Of a stretch of DNA of 11,996 nt, positions 1 through 6,529 are shown piece by piece. This DNA is from Salinisphaera sp. UBA1666 (GTDB taxonomy: Bacteria > Pseudomonadota > Gammaproteobacteria > Nevskiales > Salinisphaeraceae), in contig DCKU01000100.1 of NCBI GenBank assembly GCA_002320455.1, forward strand, positions 1 to 11,996, written 5' to 3'. Position numbers and translations under genes: made by a program. The notes under the pieces were generated by a model. The model saw only the letters and a program-made list of their open reading frames with translations, ran no database searches and was not told where the DNA came from. The number at the start of each line of letters is the position of its first letter. Position 1 is the stretch's first letter.

Positions 1-398
1 CGAATCGTGCGCTTGGAGAACTCGGCCAGCACGTCGTTTTCTATGGATTCGGTGAGCAGCGTACGGGCACGACTGACGTCGCCGTGGGTCGCCAGGAAAT
101 ATTTCACCGGATCCACGATGCGCCATTTCACGAAGTAGTCCACCGAGAGGTTCTTGTTCTCGGAGGTCAGCACGCGCTCGATGTCGCCGGTCAGTGTCAT
201 CACCCGACGATCGAAGCGATGCACGGTCTGGATGACTGGCAACTTGAAGTGTAGGCCGGGGTCGTAATCCGAACCCACGATCTCGCCCATCTGCACGAGC
301 ACGACCCGCTCCCGAGGCGTGACCGTGAAGGTCGAGGCATAACCGATCCATGCCGCCAGCAGGACGACAATGATGAGACTGATCTGCTTGGCATTCAT
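1..398 (-). CDS. hflC: HflC, FtsH protease modulator (N-terminal part, runs off the window)
   Basis: Membrane-anchored SPFH/prohibitin-family protein that assembles with HflK into a periplasmic cage around the FtsH AAA protease and modulates its access to substrates. Only the first 132 residues are present. They show a short cytoplasmic start (MNAKQ), one transmembrane segment (about residues 6-22, rich in I, L, V and A), then the SPFH start 'RERVVLVQMGEIV' and the family blocks 'DPGLHFKLP', 'LTSENKNLSVDYFVKWRI' and 'DPVKYF', which line up with E. coli HflC. The start is the ATG at 398; it overlaps the hflK stop by 4 nt (ATGA) and has a GGAG 9 nt upstream, so translation is probably coupled to hflK. 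The C-terminal part lies beyond position 1. Identity is secure from sequence and neighbour. Confidence 0.96.
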   Translation of the reverse strand, partial: MNAKQISLIIVVLLAAWIGYASTFTVTPRERVVLVQMGEIVGSDYDPGLHFKLPVIQTVHRFDRRVMTLTGDIERVLTSENKNLSVDYFVKWRIVDPVKYFLATHGDVSRARTLLTESIENDVLAEFSKRTI

Positions 399-1804
399 GA
401 GTTGCGGCTCCGGCTGCGCAGGGCCTGGGATTCATAGCTCTGGTCGTTCGACGCGCCCGACTGGCCGCTGCCGTCCGTGCCGCCGCCGGCCGGCGACGAG
501 GCCGAGCCCGTGCCGTCCATGCCCGGCATGTCGCCGCCCAGGCTGTCGGAGTTCGCGCTCGGCGCGTTGTCGGCTTTCGACGACTTGCCGCTCGACTGAT
601 TGATGATCTTATCCAGCGGCAGATAAGTCATCGAATTGCCGTCACCCGAGTCCAGCACCAAGTGCGAGCCCGACAGGACCTCACCCATGGTTTCGAGATA
701 CAGGCGCGAGCGCGTCACGTCCGGTGCTTTCTCGTACTGCGTGAGCAGATCGGAGAAACGCGCGGCCTGACCTTCGGCTCGGTTGATCTTGCGCGACTTG
801 TAGGCGCGCGCCTCGGCAATCATTTCGGCTTTCTCACCCTGCGCCGTGGCCACCACTTCGCGGGCATAAGCGCGTGCGATGTTCTTCAGCCGTTCTTCTT
901 CCTCGCGCGCCTTGATGGCTTCCTGGAAGGCGCCCTGCACCGGCTCCGGCGGCTGGGCATACTGCACGTTGACCGCCACGATCTGCACGCCGGCATCATA
1001 CTGATCCAGCGTGTACTGCATGATCTTGCGCACATTGCTGGGCAGCTGGGCACGCGAGCGCCCGCTGATCACCGGATACTCGTTCTGCTTCTGCTTGATC
1101 TGACCGACAAGCTCACGGTCGATGTTCTTCAGACCGTCCTTGTCACGCGGTTGGCCGGAGCCTTCCTTGAGATCGACGTTGTTGATCGACGGATCTTCCA
1201 GCTGCTTGACCTGGACGCCCTCCTGGATCACCTGATTCATGTTTGAGGTGCCCACGATCTCTCGTACGGCCGAGCGCAGCACCTGCTGCACCGTCTGATC
1301 CGGATTTTCCAGCTGGAACAGATAGTTCATGGCGTTGGAGATGCGGTACTGCGCGCTGATCTCCACATCCACGATGTTTTCGTCCTTGGTCAACATGACC
1401 GCGCGGTTGCTCACGCGCCGAACCTGTTGCACGTCGACCTTGGACACGGTGGCGATGGGATACGGCAGATGCCAGTGCCAGCCGGGGCTGGCCGTGCTCA
1501 CGTACTTGCCAAAACGCAGTACCACACCTTTTTCGCCGGGCTGGACGACATACAAGCCGCCAAAGACGAGCCACGCGCCCACCAAGATCGCGATGACCAC
1601 GGCCACCAGACCGGAGGGGACGCCGCCGCCGGCACCACCGCCGCTGTTGTTGCCGCGGCCACCGCCGCTGCCGCCGAATCGCTCGCGAAAACGCTTCCAG
1701 ATCTGGTCCAGATCCGGTGGCCCGCTGCCCTGATCGTTCTTGTTGCGGTCGTTATTGCCACCGCCCCAGGGGTCCTTGCCCTTACCGGGCTCGTTCCATG
1801 CCAT
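395..1804 (-). CDS. hflK: HflK, FtsH protease modulator with an enlarged SPFH region
   Basis: SPFH/prohibitin-family partner of HflC; the HflKC complex surrounds FtsH at the inner membrane. The 469 residues (E. coli about 419) comprise: a Gly/Asn-rich cytoplasmic N-terminus opening with the family signature 'MAWNEPGKGKDPWGGG'; a transmembrane segment at about 65-87; the SPFH start 'QPGEKGVVLRFGKY' (88-101); 'ENIVDVEISAQYRI' (142-155); and the helical C-terminal region with 'RAYKSR' and 'APDVTRSRLYLETM' (360-373). A Gly/Ser/Asp-rich tail follows from about 402. About 55 residues (roughly 198-255) appear inserted between 'TSNMNQVIQEG' and 'QYTLDQYDAGV' compared with E. coli HflK. Start ATG 1804 has AGAGG 9 nt upstream. 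hflC overlaps by 4 nt. The 224-bp gap upstream suggests its own promoter. Confidence 0.97.
   Translation of the reverse strand: MAWNEPGKGKDPWGGGNNDRNKNDQGSGPPDLDQIWKRFRERFGGSGGGRGNNSGGGAGGGVPSGLVAVVIAILVGAWLVFGGLYVVQPGEKGVVLRFGKYVSTASPGWHWHLPYPIATVSKVDVQQVRRVSNRAVMLTKDENIVDVEISAQYRISNAMNYLFQLENPDQTVQQVLRSAVREIVGTSNMNQVIQEGVQVKQLEDPSINNVDLKEGSGQPRDKDGLKNIDRELVGQIKQKQNEYPVISGRSRAQLPSNVRKIMQYTLDQYDAGVQIVAVNVQYAQPPEPVQGAFQEAIKAREEEERLKNIARAYAREVVATAQGEKAEMIAEARAYKSRKINRAEGQAARFSDLLTQYEKAPDVTRSRLYLETMGEVLSGSHLVLDSGDGNSMTYLPLDKIINQSSGKSSKADNAPSANSDSLGGDMPGMDGTGSASSPAGGGTDGSGQSGASNDQSYESQALRSRSRNS
408..411 (-). promoter_or_regulatory. Ribosome binding site of hflC
   Basis: GGAG on the minus strand, 9 nt upstream of the ATG at 398 and inside the last codons of hflK. 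It supports 398 as the start rather than the out-of-frame ATG at 394. Confidence 0.6.
1635..1670 (-). repeat. Short direct repeat coding the Gly-rich HflK N-terminus
   Basis: The 12-mer ccaccgccgctg (plus strand) occurs at 1635-1646 and again at 1659-1670, within a GC-rich triplet-like stretch coding Gly/Asn/Arg-rich residues of about 43-62 of HflK. It is in frame, so slippage here would change linker length without breaking the gene. Nothing suggests a mobile origin. Confidence 0.5.
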
Positions 1805-1813
1805 GCGTCAAAG

Positions 1814-1818
1814 CCTCT
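1814..1818 (-). promoter_or_regulatory. Ribosome binding site of hflK
   Basis: AGAGG on the minus strand, 9 nt upstream of the ATG at 1804. It favours 1804 over the other nearby ATG at 1799, which is out of frame. Confidence 0.6.
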
Positions 1819-1830
1819 GATCGAGTCGGA

Positions 1831-1888
1831 CCGGGCGACCTGTTACGGGCCACCCGGCTGCAGGCAGCCGGTGCGCTGAGTCGCCCGG
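1831..1888 (-). promoter_or_regulatory. Nested stem-loop in the hflK leader
   Basis: Two nested inverted repeats. The outer arms, 1831-1839 and 1880-1888, are perfectly complementary over 9 bp (ccgggcgac / gtcgcccgg). The inner arms, 1851-1861 and 1864-1873, form about 10 bp with one bulged base around a 2-nt centre (a real RNA loop would open somewhat wider). The structure ends 13 nt upstream of the hflK Shine-Dalgarno. No run of U follows, so it is not a standard intrinsic terminator; it could be a leader structure, an mRNA-stability element or an RNase processing site. The complementarity is visible; the function is inference, and high GC makes chance pairing more likely. Confidence 0.45.
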
Positions 1889-1951
1889 CTGTCGTCGGTC
1901 GTGCGTTTACTGTCGGCCGCGGCTTCGCCCCCGGCCCGTGGCCAAGCGCCA

Positions 1952-1980
1952 AGTCTAGCGAGCGCTCCATACCCTGTCGA
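1952..1980 (-). promoter_or_regulatory. Candidate sigma70 promoter for hflKC
   Basis: On the minus strand: TCGACA (5/6 to the -35 consensus) at 1975-1980, a 17-bp spacer, and TAGACT (4/6 to the -10 consensus) at 1952-1957. It lies in the 224-bp gap between hflX and hflK, about 150 bp upstream of the hflK start. Transcription would include the nested stem-loop in the leader. Spacing is ideal and position sensible, but the match is modest. Confidence 0.35.
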
Positions 1981-2028
1981 ACGTTGGGTGTTGCCCGCCC
2001 GGCGTCTGTCGAATACGCGTCTGGCAGC

Positions 2029-3366
2029 CTAATCGGCCGTAACCTCGGCCAGGTGTTCGGCGTCTACGCGTATGGGACGGCGCTCGATAAGCACATCGTC
2101 AAACGCAAGCTTGGCCTGGGCCACGATACGTTCGAGATCGGCCTGCGATGCAGTCACCGACAACAACGCGTTGCCCTGGCTGTCGTAATCCTCGGCGCTG
2201 ACCAGCCCCAGTTCGAACAGCTGCGAGCGCAGCCAGCCGTGGGTCGGGGGAACACATAAGGTGCCCTCGATGGTGTCCGGGTAACAAAACGCAGCCAGCG
2301 CGTGGCGCAGCGCCTCTAGCCCTTCGCCGGTTGCCGCCGAGACATAGACACGGCTGGGCCGCCCGTGGGCATCGTATTCCACGCGCGCCGACTCGTCTGT
2401 TGCCCGGTCTATCTTATTGAATACCTCGAGCTGAGGCACTTCCTGTGCGCCGATCTCGGCCAGCACCGCGTTGACCTCTCGCGCATGCGCCCGGCGCTCC
2501 GGGTCAGAGACGTCGATCACATGCACGAGCACGTCGGCTTCTCGGGTTTCTTCCAGCGTGGCGCGAAAGGCCGCCACCAGCTCGTGGGGCAGGTCCCGGA
2601 TAAAGCCCACGGTGTCGGCCAAAATCAAGGGCTCGCCGACCGGCACGTCCATGCGCCGCAGCGTCGGATCAAGCGTGGCAAACAATTGATCGGCCGAGTA
2701 AATATCCTCACCGGTCAGCTGGTTGAACAACGTAGACTTGCCAGCGTTGGTATAGCCCACCAGCGAGACGACCGGCGTACGCGCCCGGCGCCGGGAGGCC
2801 CGGCCCTGATCGCGCCGTGCCAACACCTTGTCCAGCCGATCACGCAGCATCTTGATGCGATCGTTCAGCAGGCGGCGGTCGGTTTCCAGCTGCGACTCAC
2901 CCGGCCCGCGCAGACCGATGCCGCCTTTTTGACGTTCCAGGTGCGACCAGCCGCGCACCAGTCGTGTGGCTAGGTGCTGGAGCTGAGCCAGCTCGACCTG
3001 CAACTTGCCCTCATGCGAACGCGCACGTCGGGCGAAGATATCGAGAATCAGCCCCGCCCGATCCAGAACACGCGCCTTCAAGCGTTTTTCCAGGTTACGC
3101 TCCTGGCTGGGCGACAGGTCGTGGTTGAAAACCACCAGTTCGGCGCCGAGCTCGGCCACGGCCTCGGCCACTTCCTCGACCTTGCCGCCGCCAATGAAAT
3201 ACCGCGGGTCGGGCACCCGGCGCGAGCCGCCGATGTGCGATAGCACCTCGGCACCGGCGGACTCCACCAATTCCCGGAACTCGCGATCGGCTTCGTCGTA
3301 TTCGTCGTTGCCGAAAGCCAGATGCACGATGACCGCCGCCTGGCCGGTCGGCGGTCGCTCAAACAT
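2029..3366 (-). CDS. hflX: HflX, ribosome-splitting GTPase
   Basis: GTPase of the OBG-HflX group; in E. coli HflX binds the 50S/70S ribosome and splits stalled ribosomes under stress. The 445 residues (E. coli 426) begin with the HflX N-terminal domain ('RRVPDPRYFIGGGKVEEVAEAV', 49-70; 'FNHDLSPSQERNLE', 80-93; 'RARSHEGKLQVELAQL', 114-129; 'GLRGPGESQLETDRR', 151-165) and a coiled linker. The G domain follows: G1 'GYTNAGKST' (204-212), G2 region 'FATLDPT' (229-235), G3 'DTVGF' (251-255), G4 'NKID' (317-320), G5 'SAATGEG' (343-349). All nucleotide-binding motifs are intact. A slightly longer C-terminus ('ERRPIRVDAEHLAEVTAD') accounts for part of the extra length. Start ATG 3366 matches the family opening M-F-(D/E)-R. 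It follows the hfq stop by 14 bp and has no clear Shine-Dalgarno, so initiation may depend on coupling to hfq. Confidence 0.98.
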   Translation of the reverse strand: MFERPPTGQAAVIVHLAFGNDEYDEADREFRELVESAGAEVLSHIGGSRRVPDPRYFIGGGKVEEVAEAVAELGAELVVFNHDLSPSQERNLEKRLKARVLDRAGLILDIFARRARSHEGKLQVELAQLQHLATRLVRGWSHLERQKGGIGLRGPGESQLETDRRLLNDRIKMLRDRLDKVLARRDQGRASRRRARTPVVSLVGYTNAGKSTLFNQLTGEDIYSADQLFATLDPTLRRMDVPVGEPLILADTVGFIRDLPHELVAAFRATLEETREADVLVHVIDVSDPERRAHAREVNAVLAEIGAQEVPQLEVFNKIDRATDESARVEYDAHGRPSRVYVSAATGEGLEALRHALAAFCYPDTIEGTLCVPPTHGWLRSQLFELGLVSAEDYDSQGNALLSVTASQADLERIVAQAKLAFDDVLIERRPIRVDAEHLAEVTAD

Positions 3367-3380
3367 AAATAACGTCTAGT

Positions 3381-3635
3381 TTAAGAATCAGACTCCGACT
3401 CCTGCGACATTTCGTCGCGTATCTCGCCGCGCACGTTGCGCGAGGGCACGATGGTCGAAATCGCGTGCTTGTAGACCATCTGACTGACGGCGTTGCGCAG
3501 TAGCACCACGAACTGATCGAACGACTCGATCTGGCCCTGCAGCTTGATACCGTTGACCAGATAGATCGAAACCGGCACGCGCTCCTTGCGCAGGGCGTTG
3601 AGAAACGGTTCTTGTAAAGTTTGGCCTTTTGCCAT
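3381..3635 (-). CDS. hfq: Hfq, RNA chaperone
   Basis: Hexameric Sm-like protein that pairs small RNAs with mRNAs. The Sm core is nearly that of E. coli: Q8, Q41, F42 and 'YKH' (55-57) for the proximal U-rich face; Y25, I30 and Q33 for the distal A-rich face; rim patch R16-K17-E18-R19 (K17 where E. coli has Arg). At 84 residues it is shorter than E. coli Hfq (102). The tail after residue 70 is short and acidic (E71, D74, E75, E79, E81, D83), lacking the His/Asn/Ser-rich middle of the enteric tail. In E. coli the acidic tip competes with RNA for the basic rim; a similar role here is inference. Start ATG 3635 has GGAG 9 nt upstream. hflX follows after 14 bp, and the 58-bp AT-rich gap upstream may carry a promoter. 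Confidence 0.99.
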   Translation of the reverse strand: MAKGQTLQEPFLNALRKERVPVSIYLVNGIKLQGQIESFDQFVVLLRNAVSQMVYKHAISTIVPSRNVRGEIRDEMSQESESDS

Positions 3636-3693
3636 GACCTAAGGCTCCGTAATTCTTATTAGATAAAGGTTTAATAATTCGTTAAGGATATTA
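3636..3693 (-). promoter_or_regulatory. AT-rich hfq leader with possible promoter elements
   Basis: This 58-bp miaA-hfq gap is strikingly AT-rich against GC-rich flanks. On the minus strand an extended -10-like element, TG-A-TAATAT (3688-3696, the TG being part of the miaA stop), would give a leader of about 45 nt; no convincing -35 is seen. A perfect 6-bp inverted repeat TTATTA/TAATAA (3656-3661 and 3672-3677, 10-nt spacing) could be an operator or simply AT-rich chance. A/U-rich leaders are also typical Hfq binding sites, and E. coli Hfq represses its own mRNA, so autoregulation is plausible but unproven. Confidence 0.3.
3645..3648 (-). promoter_or_regulatory. Ribosome binding site of hfq
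   Basis: GGAG (minus strand), 9 nt from the ATG at 3635, in the AT-rich leader. A second purine patch (TTAGG) lies closer to the start but is too near to be the main site. Confidence 0.5.
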
Positions 3694-4653
3694 TCACGCG
3701 TGCTGTCCGCCGGCGCGCGTTGTATAGCGATCGATCAACGCTTCGACCCGTGATCGATTATCTGTCGCATCCGTATCCAGCCAACAGGCGCCGTCGAGGC
3801 TGCGCAGCCACGTCAGTTGACGCTTGGCAAGCTGGCGCGAGGCAATCACGCCCTGGGCCACACCGGACGCCAGATCCAGATCACCGTCGAGCACCTGCCA
3901 CAGCTGTCGATAGCCCACCGAGCGCATCGACGGCTGCGCGAGGTCGAGATCAGGTCGGTCATGGAGTTTTTCAACCTCTGCCAGAAAACCCGCCTGCATC
4001 ATCGCGTGAAAACGCTGTTCGATACGCGCATGCAGGCGCTGACGTGTGGCTGGACAAACCACGACCTTGATGATCGAGGTGTTGATGCGACGCCCGGCTT
4101 CGCGTGCGTGCAGCGTGCTGGGCGTCTCACCGGTGAGCTCGATGATCTCGAGCATGCGCTGGATACGCTGGGCATCGTTGCGGTGGATGCGGGCCGCCGT
4201 TGTGGCATCTGCCGCTGCCAGCCGCTCGTGCAGCACGCCCCAGCCCACGCGCTCGGCCTCTGCCGTTAGCCGCTGGCGAATCGCCGGATCACGGCCCGGC
4301 AGCTCCGATAGCCCCTGCTCGAAGGCGCGAAAATACAGCGAGGTGCCGCCGGTGAGAATCGGCAGCCGGCCGGCGCTGCGTATTCGGGCCACCTCTCGAT
4401 CCGCATCGGCCACGAAATCCGCCGCCGAATAGGCATCCGCCGGGTCGCGCAGGTCAATGAGTGCGTGTGGCGCGCGTGCCAGCGTGGCCGCGTCGGGCTT
4501 GGCGGTGCCGATATCCATGCCGCGATAGACCATGGCCGAATCCACGGAGACGATCTCGCCGATGCCGCGCTCGACCAGATCTACCGCCAGTCCGGTCTTG
4601 CCCGAGGCCGTGGGGCCCATCAAAAACAGAAGAGGCAAATCGCACTCGGCCAC
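3694..4653 (-). CDS. miaA: MiaA, tRNA dimethylallyltransferase
   Basis: Transfers a dimethylallyl group from DMAPP to N6 of A37 in tRNAs that read UNN codons, the first step toward ms2i6A. The 319 residues (E. coli 316) show the P-loop 'GPTASGKT' (13-20), 'VDSAMVYRGMDIGTAKP' (37-53) with the catalytic-site Asp38, 'DPADAYSAADF' (70-80), 'LTGGTSLYFRAF' (100-111), 'RNDAQRIQRMLEI' (158-170), 'SMRSVGYRQ' (242-250) and the tRNA-binding 'ASRQLAKRQLTWLR' (271-284). All family blocks are intact. The start is a GTG at 4653 that shares one base with the mutL stop (TAGTG), implying termination-reinitiation coupling; it gives the expected distance to the P-loop. The E. coli pair also overlaps slightly. 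Confidence 0.98.
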   Translation of the reverse strand: MAECDLPLLFLMGPTASGKTGLAVDLVERGIGEIVSVDSAMVYRGMDIGTAKPDAATLARAPHALIDLRDPADAYSAADFVADADREVARIRSAGRLPILTGGTSLYFRAFEQGLSELPGRDPAIRQRLTAEAERVGWGVLHERLAAADATTAARIHRNDAQRIQRMLEIIELTGETPSTLHAREAGRRINTSIIKVVVCPATRQRLHARIEQRFHAMMQAGFLAEVEKLHDRPDLDLAQPSMRSVGYRQLWQVLDGDLDLASGVAQGVIASRQLAKRQLTWLRSLDGACWLDTDATDNRSRVEALIDRYTTRAGGQHA

Positions 4654-6494
4654 TACTGGCCCCGCATGAACAGACGGTCCAACGCGGCTCGGTCAACGCT
4701 GACCCAGCTGGGGCGCCCGTGGTTACAGTGCCCGGCGCGGTCGGTGCCTTCCATATCGCGCAGCAGCGCGTTCATCTCGGCCAGACTCAACCGGCGCCCT
4801 GCCTTGACCGCGGCCTTGCAGCCGATATCGGCCAGCACGTCGTCGAGCGCATCGCGCACCGTATCGGCGCCTCTGGGGCCGGCATCGATCTCGGCGATCA
4901 CGTCACGCGCCAGCGACAGGTAGTCTCGCTGGGCCATGAGCGCCGGCACGCCGCGCAGCAGCGCCTCGGCCGGCCCGCTGCGGCTGATATCAAAGCCGAC
5001 CTGCAGCAACGCCTCGCCGGCGGCTTCGACCGTGGCGGCCTCGGCCTCGGACAGCGACAGCGCCTCCGGCACCAACAGCCGCGTGCACTGGATCGTGCCG
5101 GCCGAAAACTCGGCTTTTAGGCGCTCGTAGAGTACGCGCTCGTGGGCCGCGTGCATGTCGACGAGCACCAGCCCGTCGGCGTTTTGGGCCAGGATATAGA
5201 TATCGTGCAGCTGACCGATGGCATAGCCGAGCGCCGGAGCCGCATCGTTCCGCTCGGCTGCGGTCTCCGGACTTGCGACGGGTTGCTCTGTTTCGGGCTC
5301 GCTTGCCGCGGCGGCCGGCGCTGCATCAGGCATCTGGAAGCGATAGGCGGCGGCGTTTTCGGCCACGCCGCTGCGATCCCTTTGTTCGCCGCGCACGAAA
5401 TCCAGCCCGCGCGGCGTCATGGGCGCCGTGGCCGGCGCCGGCGTCAGGGCTGGCTGGGCCGGCGTGGTCGGCAGATCGACGGCGCGCGACTCGTCCGGCG
5501 TCGACTCGGCCGATTCCAACGCTCGGGCCACGCTGCGAAAGACGAAATCGTGCACCAGGCGAGACTCACGAAAGCGTACTTCGGCCTTGGCCGGGTGGGC
5601 GTTGACATCCACCTGACGCGGATCGAGCTCCAGATACAGCGCATAAGCCGGATGACGCTGGTTATGCAGCAGATCGCGATAAGCCAGACGCACGGCGTGG
5701 TTGAAGGTCTTGTCGCGAATCGGCCGGTGATTGACGTAGCTAAACTGGCGATCCGCCTGCCCGCGCGAGAAGCCGGGCGTGGCCACCCAGCCGGTCAGAC
5801 GCATGCCGGCAGCGCGCTCGTCCACGGCGACCGCATGATCGTCGAACTCGGCCCCCAGGATGTCGGCCGCACGTCGCCGCGCCCGCGGGCCGTCGGGTGC
5901 GGCGGCCAGTGAGGCGGTTTCCTGGCCGCCGTGGGTCAAGCGAAACGCCACGTCGTAGCGTGACAGCGCCAACTGGTTGAAGGCCTGGCGAATGTGCTTG
6001 AACTCGGTGGCCGGCGCGCGCAAGAACTTGCGTCGGGCTGGGATACGGGCGAACAGCTCGCGTACGTCGATCGTGGTCCCCGGCGCGCCCACGGCAGGAT
6101 GCACGCCGTCGTTACGATAAGCCACGAGCTGGCTGGCATGCTCGGCCTCCGGCGTGCGCGAGGTCAGCGACAGCTGAGCCACCGAGGCCATGCTGGCTAG
6201 GGCCTCGCCGCGAAAGCCCAGGCTTTCCACGCATTCCAGCGCCGAGAGCGAGTCGATCTTGCTGGTGGCGTGACGCGCCAACGCCAGTGGCAGTTGATCG
6301 GGGGCCAACCCGCAGCCGTTATCGGTGACCGCGATACGTCGCAACCCGCCCTCTTCGATCACGATCTCGATGCGATCAGCACCGGCATCCAGGCTGTTCT
6401 CGACCAGCTCTTTGACGATCGAGGCCGGACGCTCGACGACTTCGCCGGCCGCGATCTGGCTGATCAAGCGATCGTCGAGCAATTGAATCGGCAT
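4653..6494 (-). CDS. mutL: MutL, mismatch repair ATPase with endonuclease motif
   Basis: Couples mismatch recognition by MutS to strand incision. The 613 residues comprise an N-terminal GHKL ATPase with 'IAAGEVVERPASIVKELVENSLDAGA' (14-39; catalytic E29, N33), 'DNGCGL' (58-63), 'RHATSKI' (74-80) and 'GFRGEALASMASV' (93-105); a transducer domain ending near 325; a low-complexity Ala/Pro/Glu linker (about 330-420); and a C-terminal dimerisation domain. That domain contains 'DMHAAHERVLYE' (446-457), a DQHA(X)2E(X)4E-type metal site with Met for Gln, plus 'GCKAAVKAG' (558-566), 'CNHGRP' (590-595) and 'FMRG' near the end. These are the motifs of nicking MutL proteins, absent from E. coli MutL, which relies on MutH. 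Start ATG 6494 matches the family opening; GGTGG lies close upstream. The preceding ORF ends 35 bp away. Confidence 0.98.
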   Translation of the reverse strand: MPIQLLDDRLISQIAAGEVVERPASIVKELVENSLDAGADRIEIVIEEGGLRRIAVTDNGCGLAPDQLPLALARHATSKIDSLSALECVESLGFRGEALASMASVAQLSLTSRTPEAEHASQLVAYRNDGVHPAVGAPGTTIDVRELFARIPARRKFLRAPATEFKHIRQAFNQLALSRYDVAFRLTHGGQETASLAAAPDGPRARRRAADILGAEFDDHAVAVDERAAGMRLTGWVATPGFSRGQADRQFSYVNHRPIRDKTFNHAVRLAYRDLLHNQRHPAYALYLELDPRQVDVNAHPAKAEVRFRESRLVHDFVFRSVARALESAESTPDESRAVDLPTTPAQPALTPAPATAPMTPRGLDFVRGEQRDRSGVAENAAAYRFQMPDAAPAAAASEPETEQPVASPETAAERNDAAPALGYAIGQLHDIYILAQNADGLVLVDMHAAHERVLYERLKAEFSAGTIQCTRLLVPEALSLSEAEAATVEAAGEALLQVGFDISRSGPAEALLRGVPALMAQRDYLSLARDVIAEIDAGPRGADTVRDALDDVLADIGCKAAVKAGRRLSLAEMNALLRDMEGTDRAGHCNHGRPSWVSVDRAALDRLFMRGQ

Positions 6495-6529
6495 GGCGCC
6501 ACCGGCTTAGAAGACCAACACCGCCTAGT

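Noticed and set aside
662..1246. Long plus-strand open frame (194 codons) opposite hflK, and many similar ones across the window
   Set aside because: They lie antisense to well-recognised genes, show no family motifs and are rich in Arg/His/Leu as expected from reading GC-rich genes in the wrong frame.
1831..1888. Rho-independent terminator after hflX
   Set aside because: The stem-loop is GC-rich but no run of T follows on the minus strand.
1782..1970. 62-codon minus-strand ORF in the hflX-hflK gap, possible leader peptide
   Set aside because: No Shine-Dalgarno at a usable distance, starts within the spacer of the candidate promoter, runs into the hflK start, and has low-complexity composition typical of chance GC-rich frames.
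3636..3760. Heat-shock (sigma32) promoter for hfq as known in E. coli
   Set aside because: No sequence resembling CTTGAAA with a downstream CCCCAT-type -10 is seen here.
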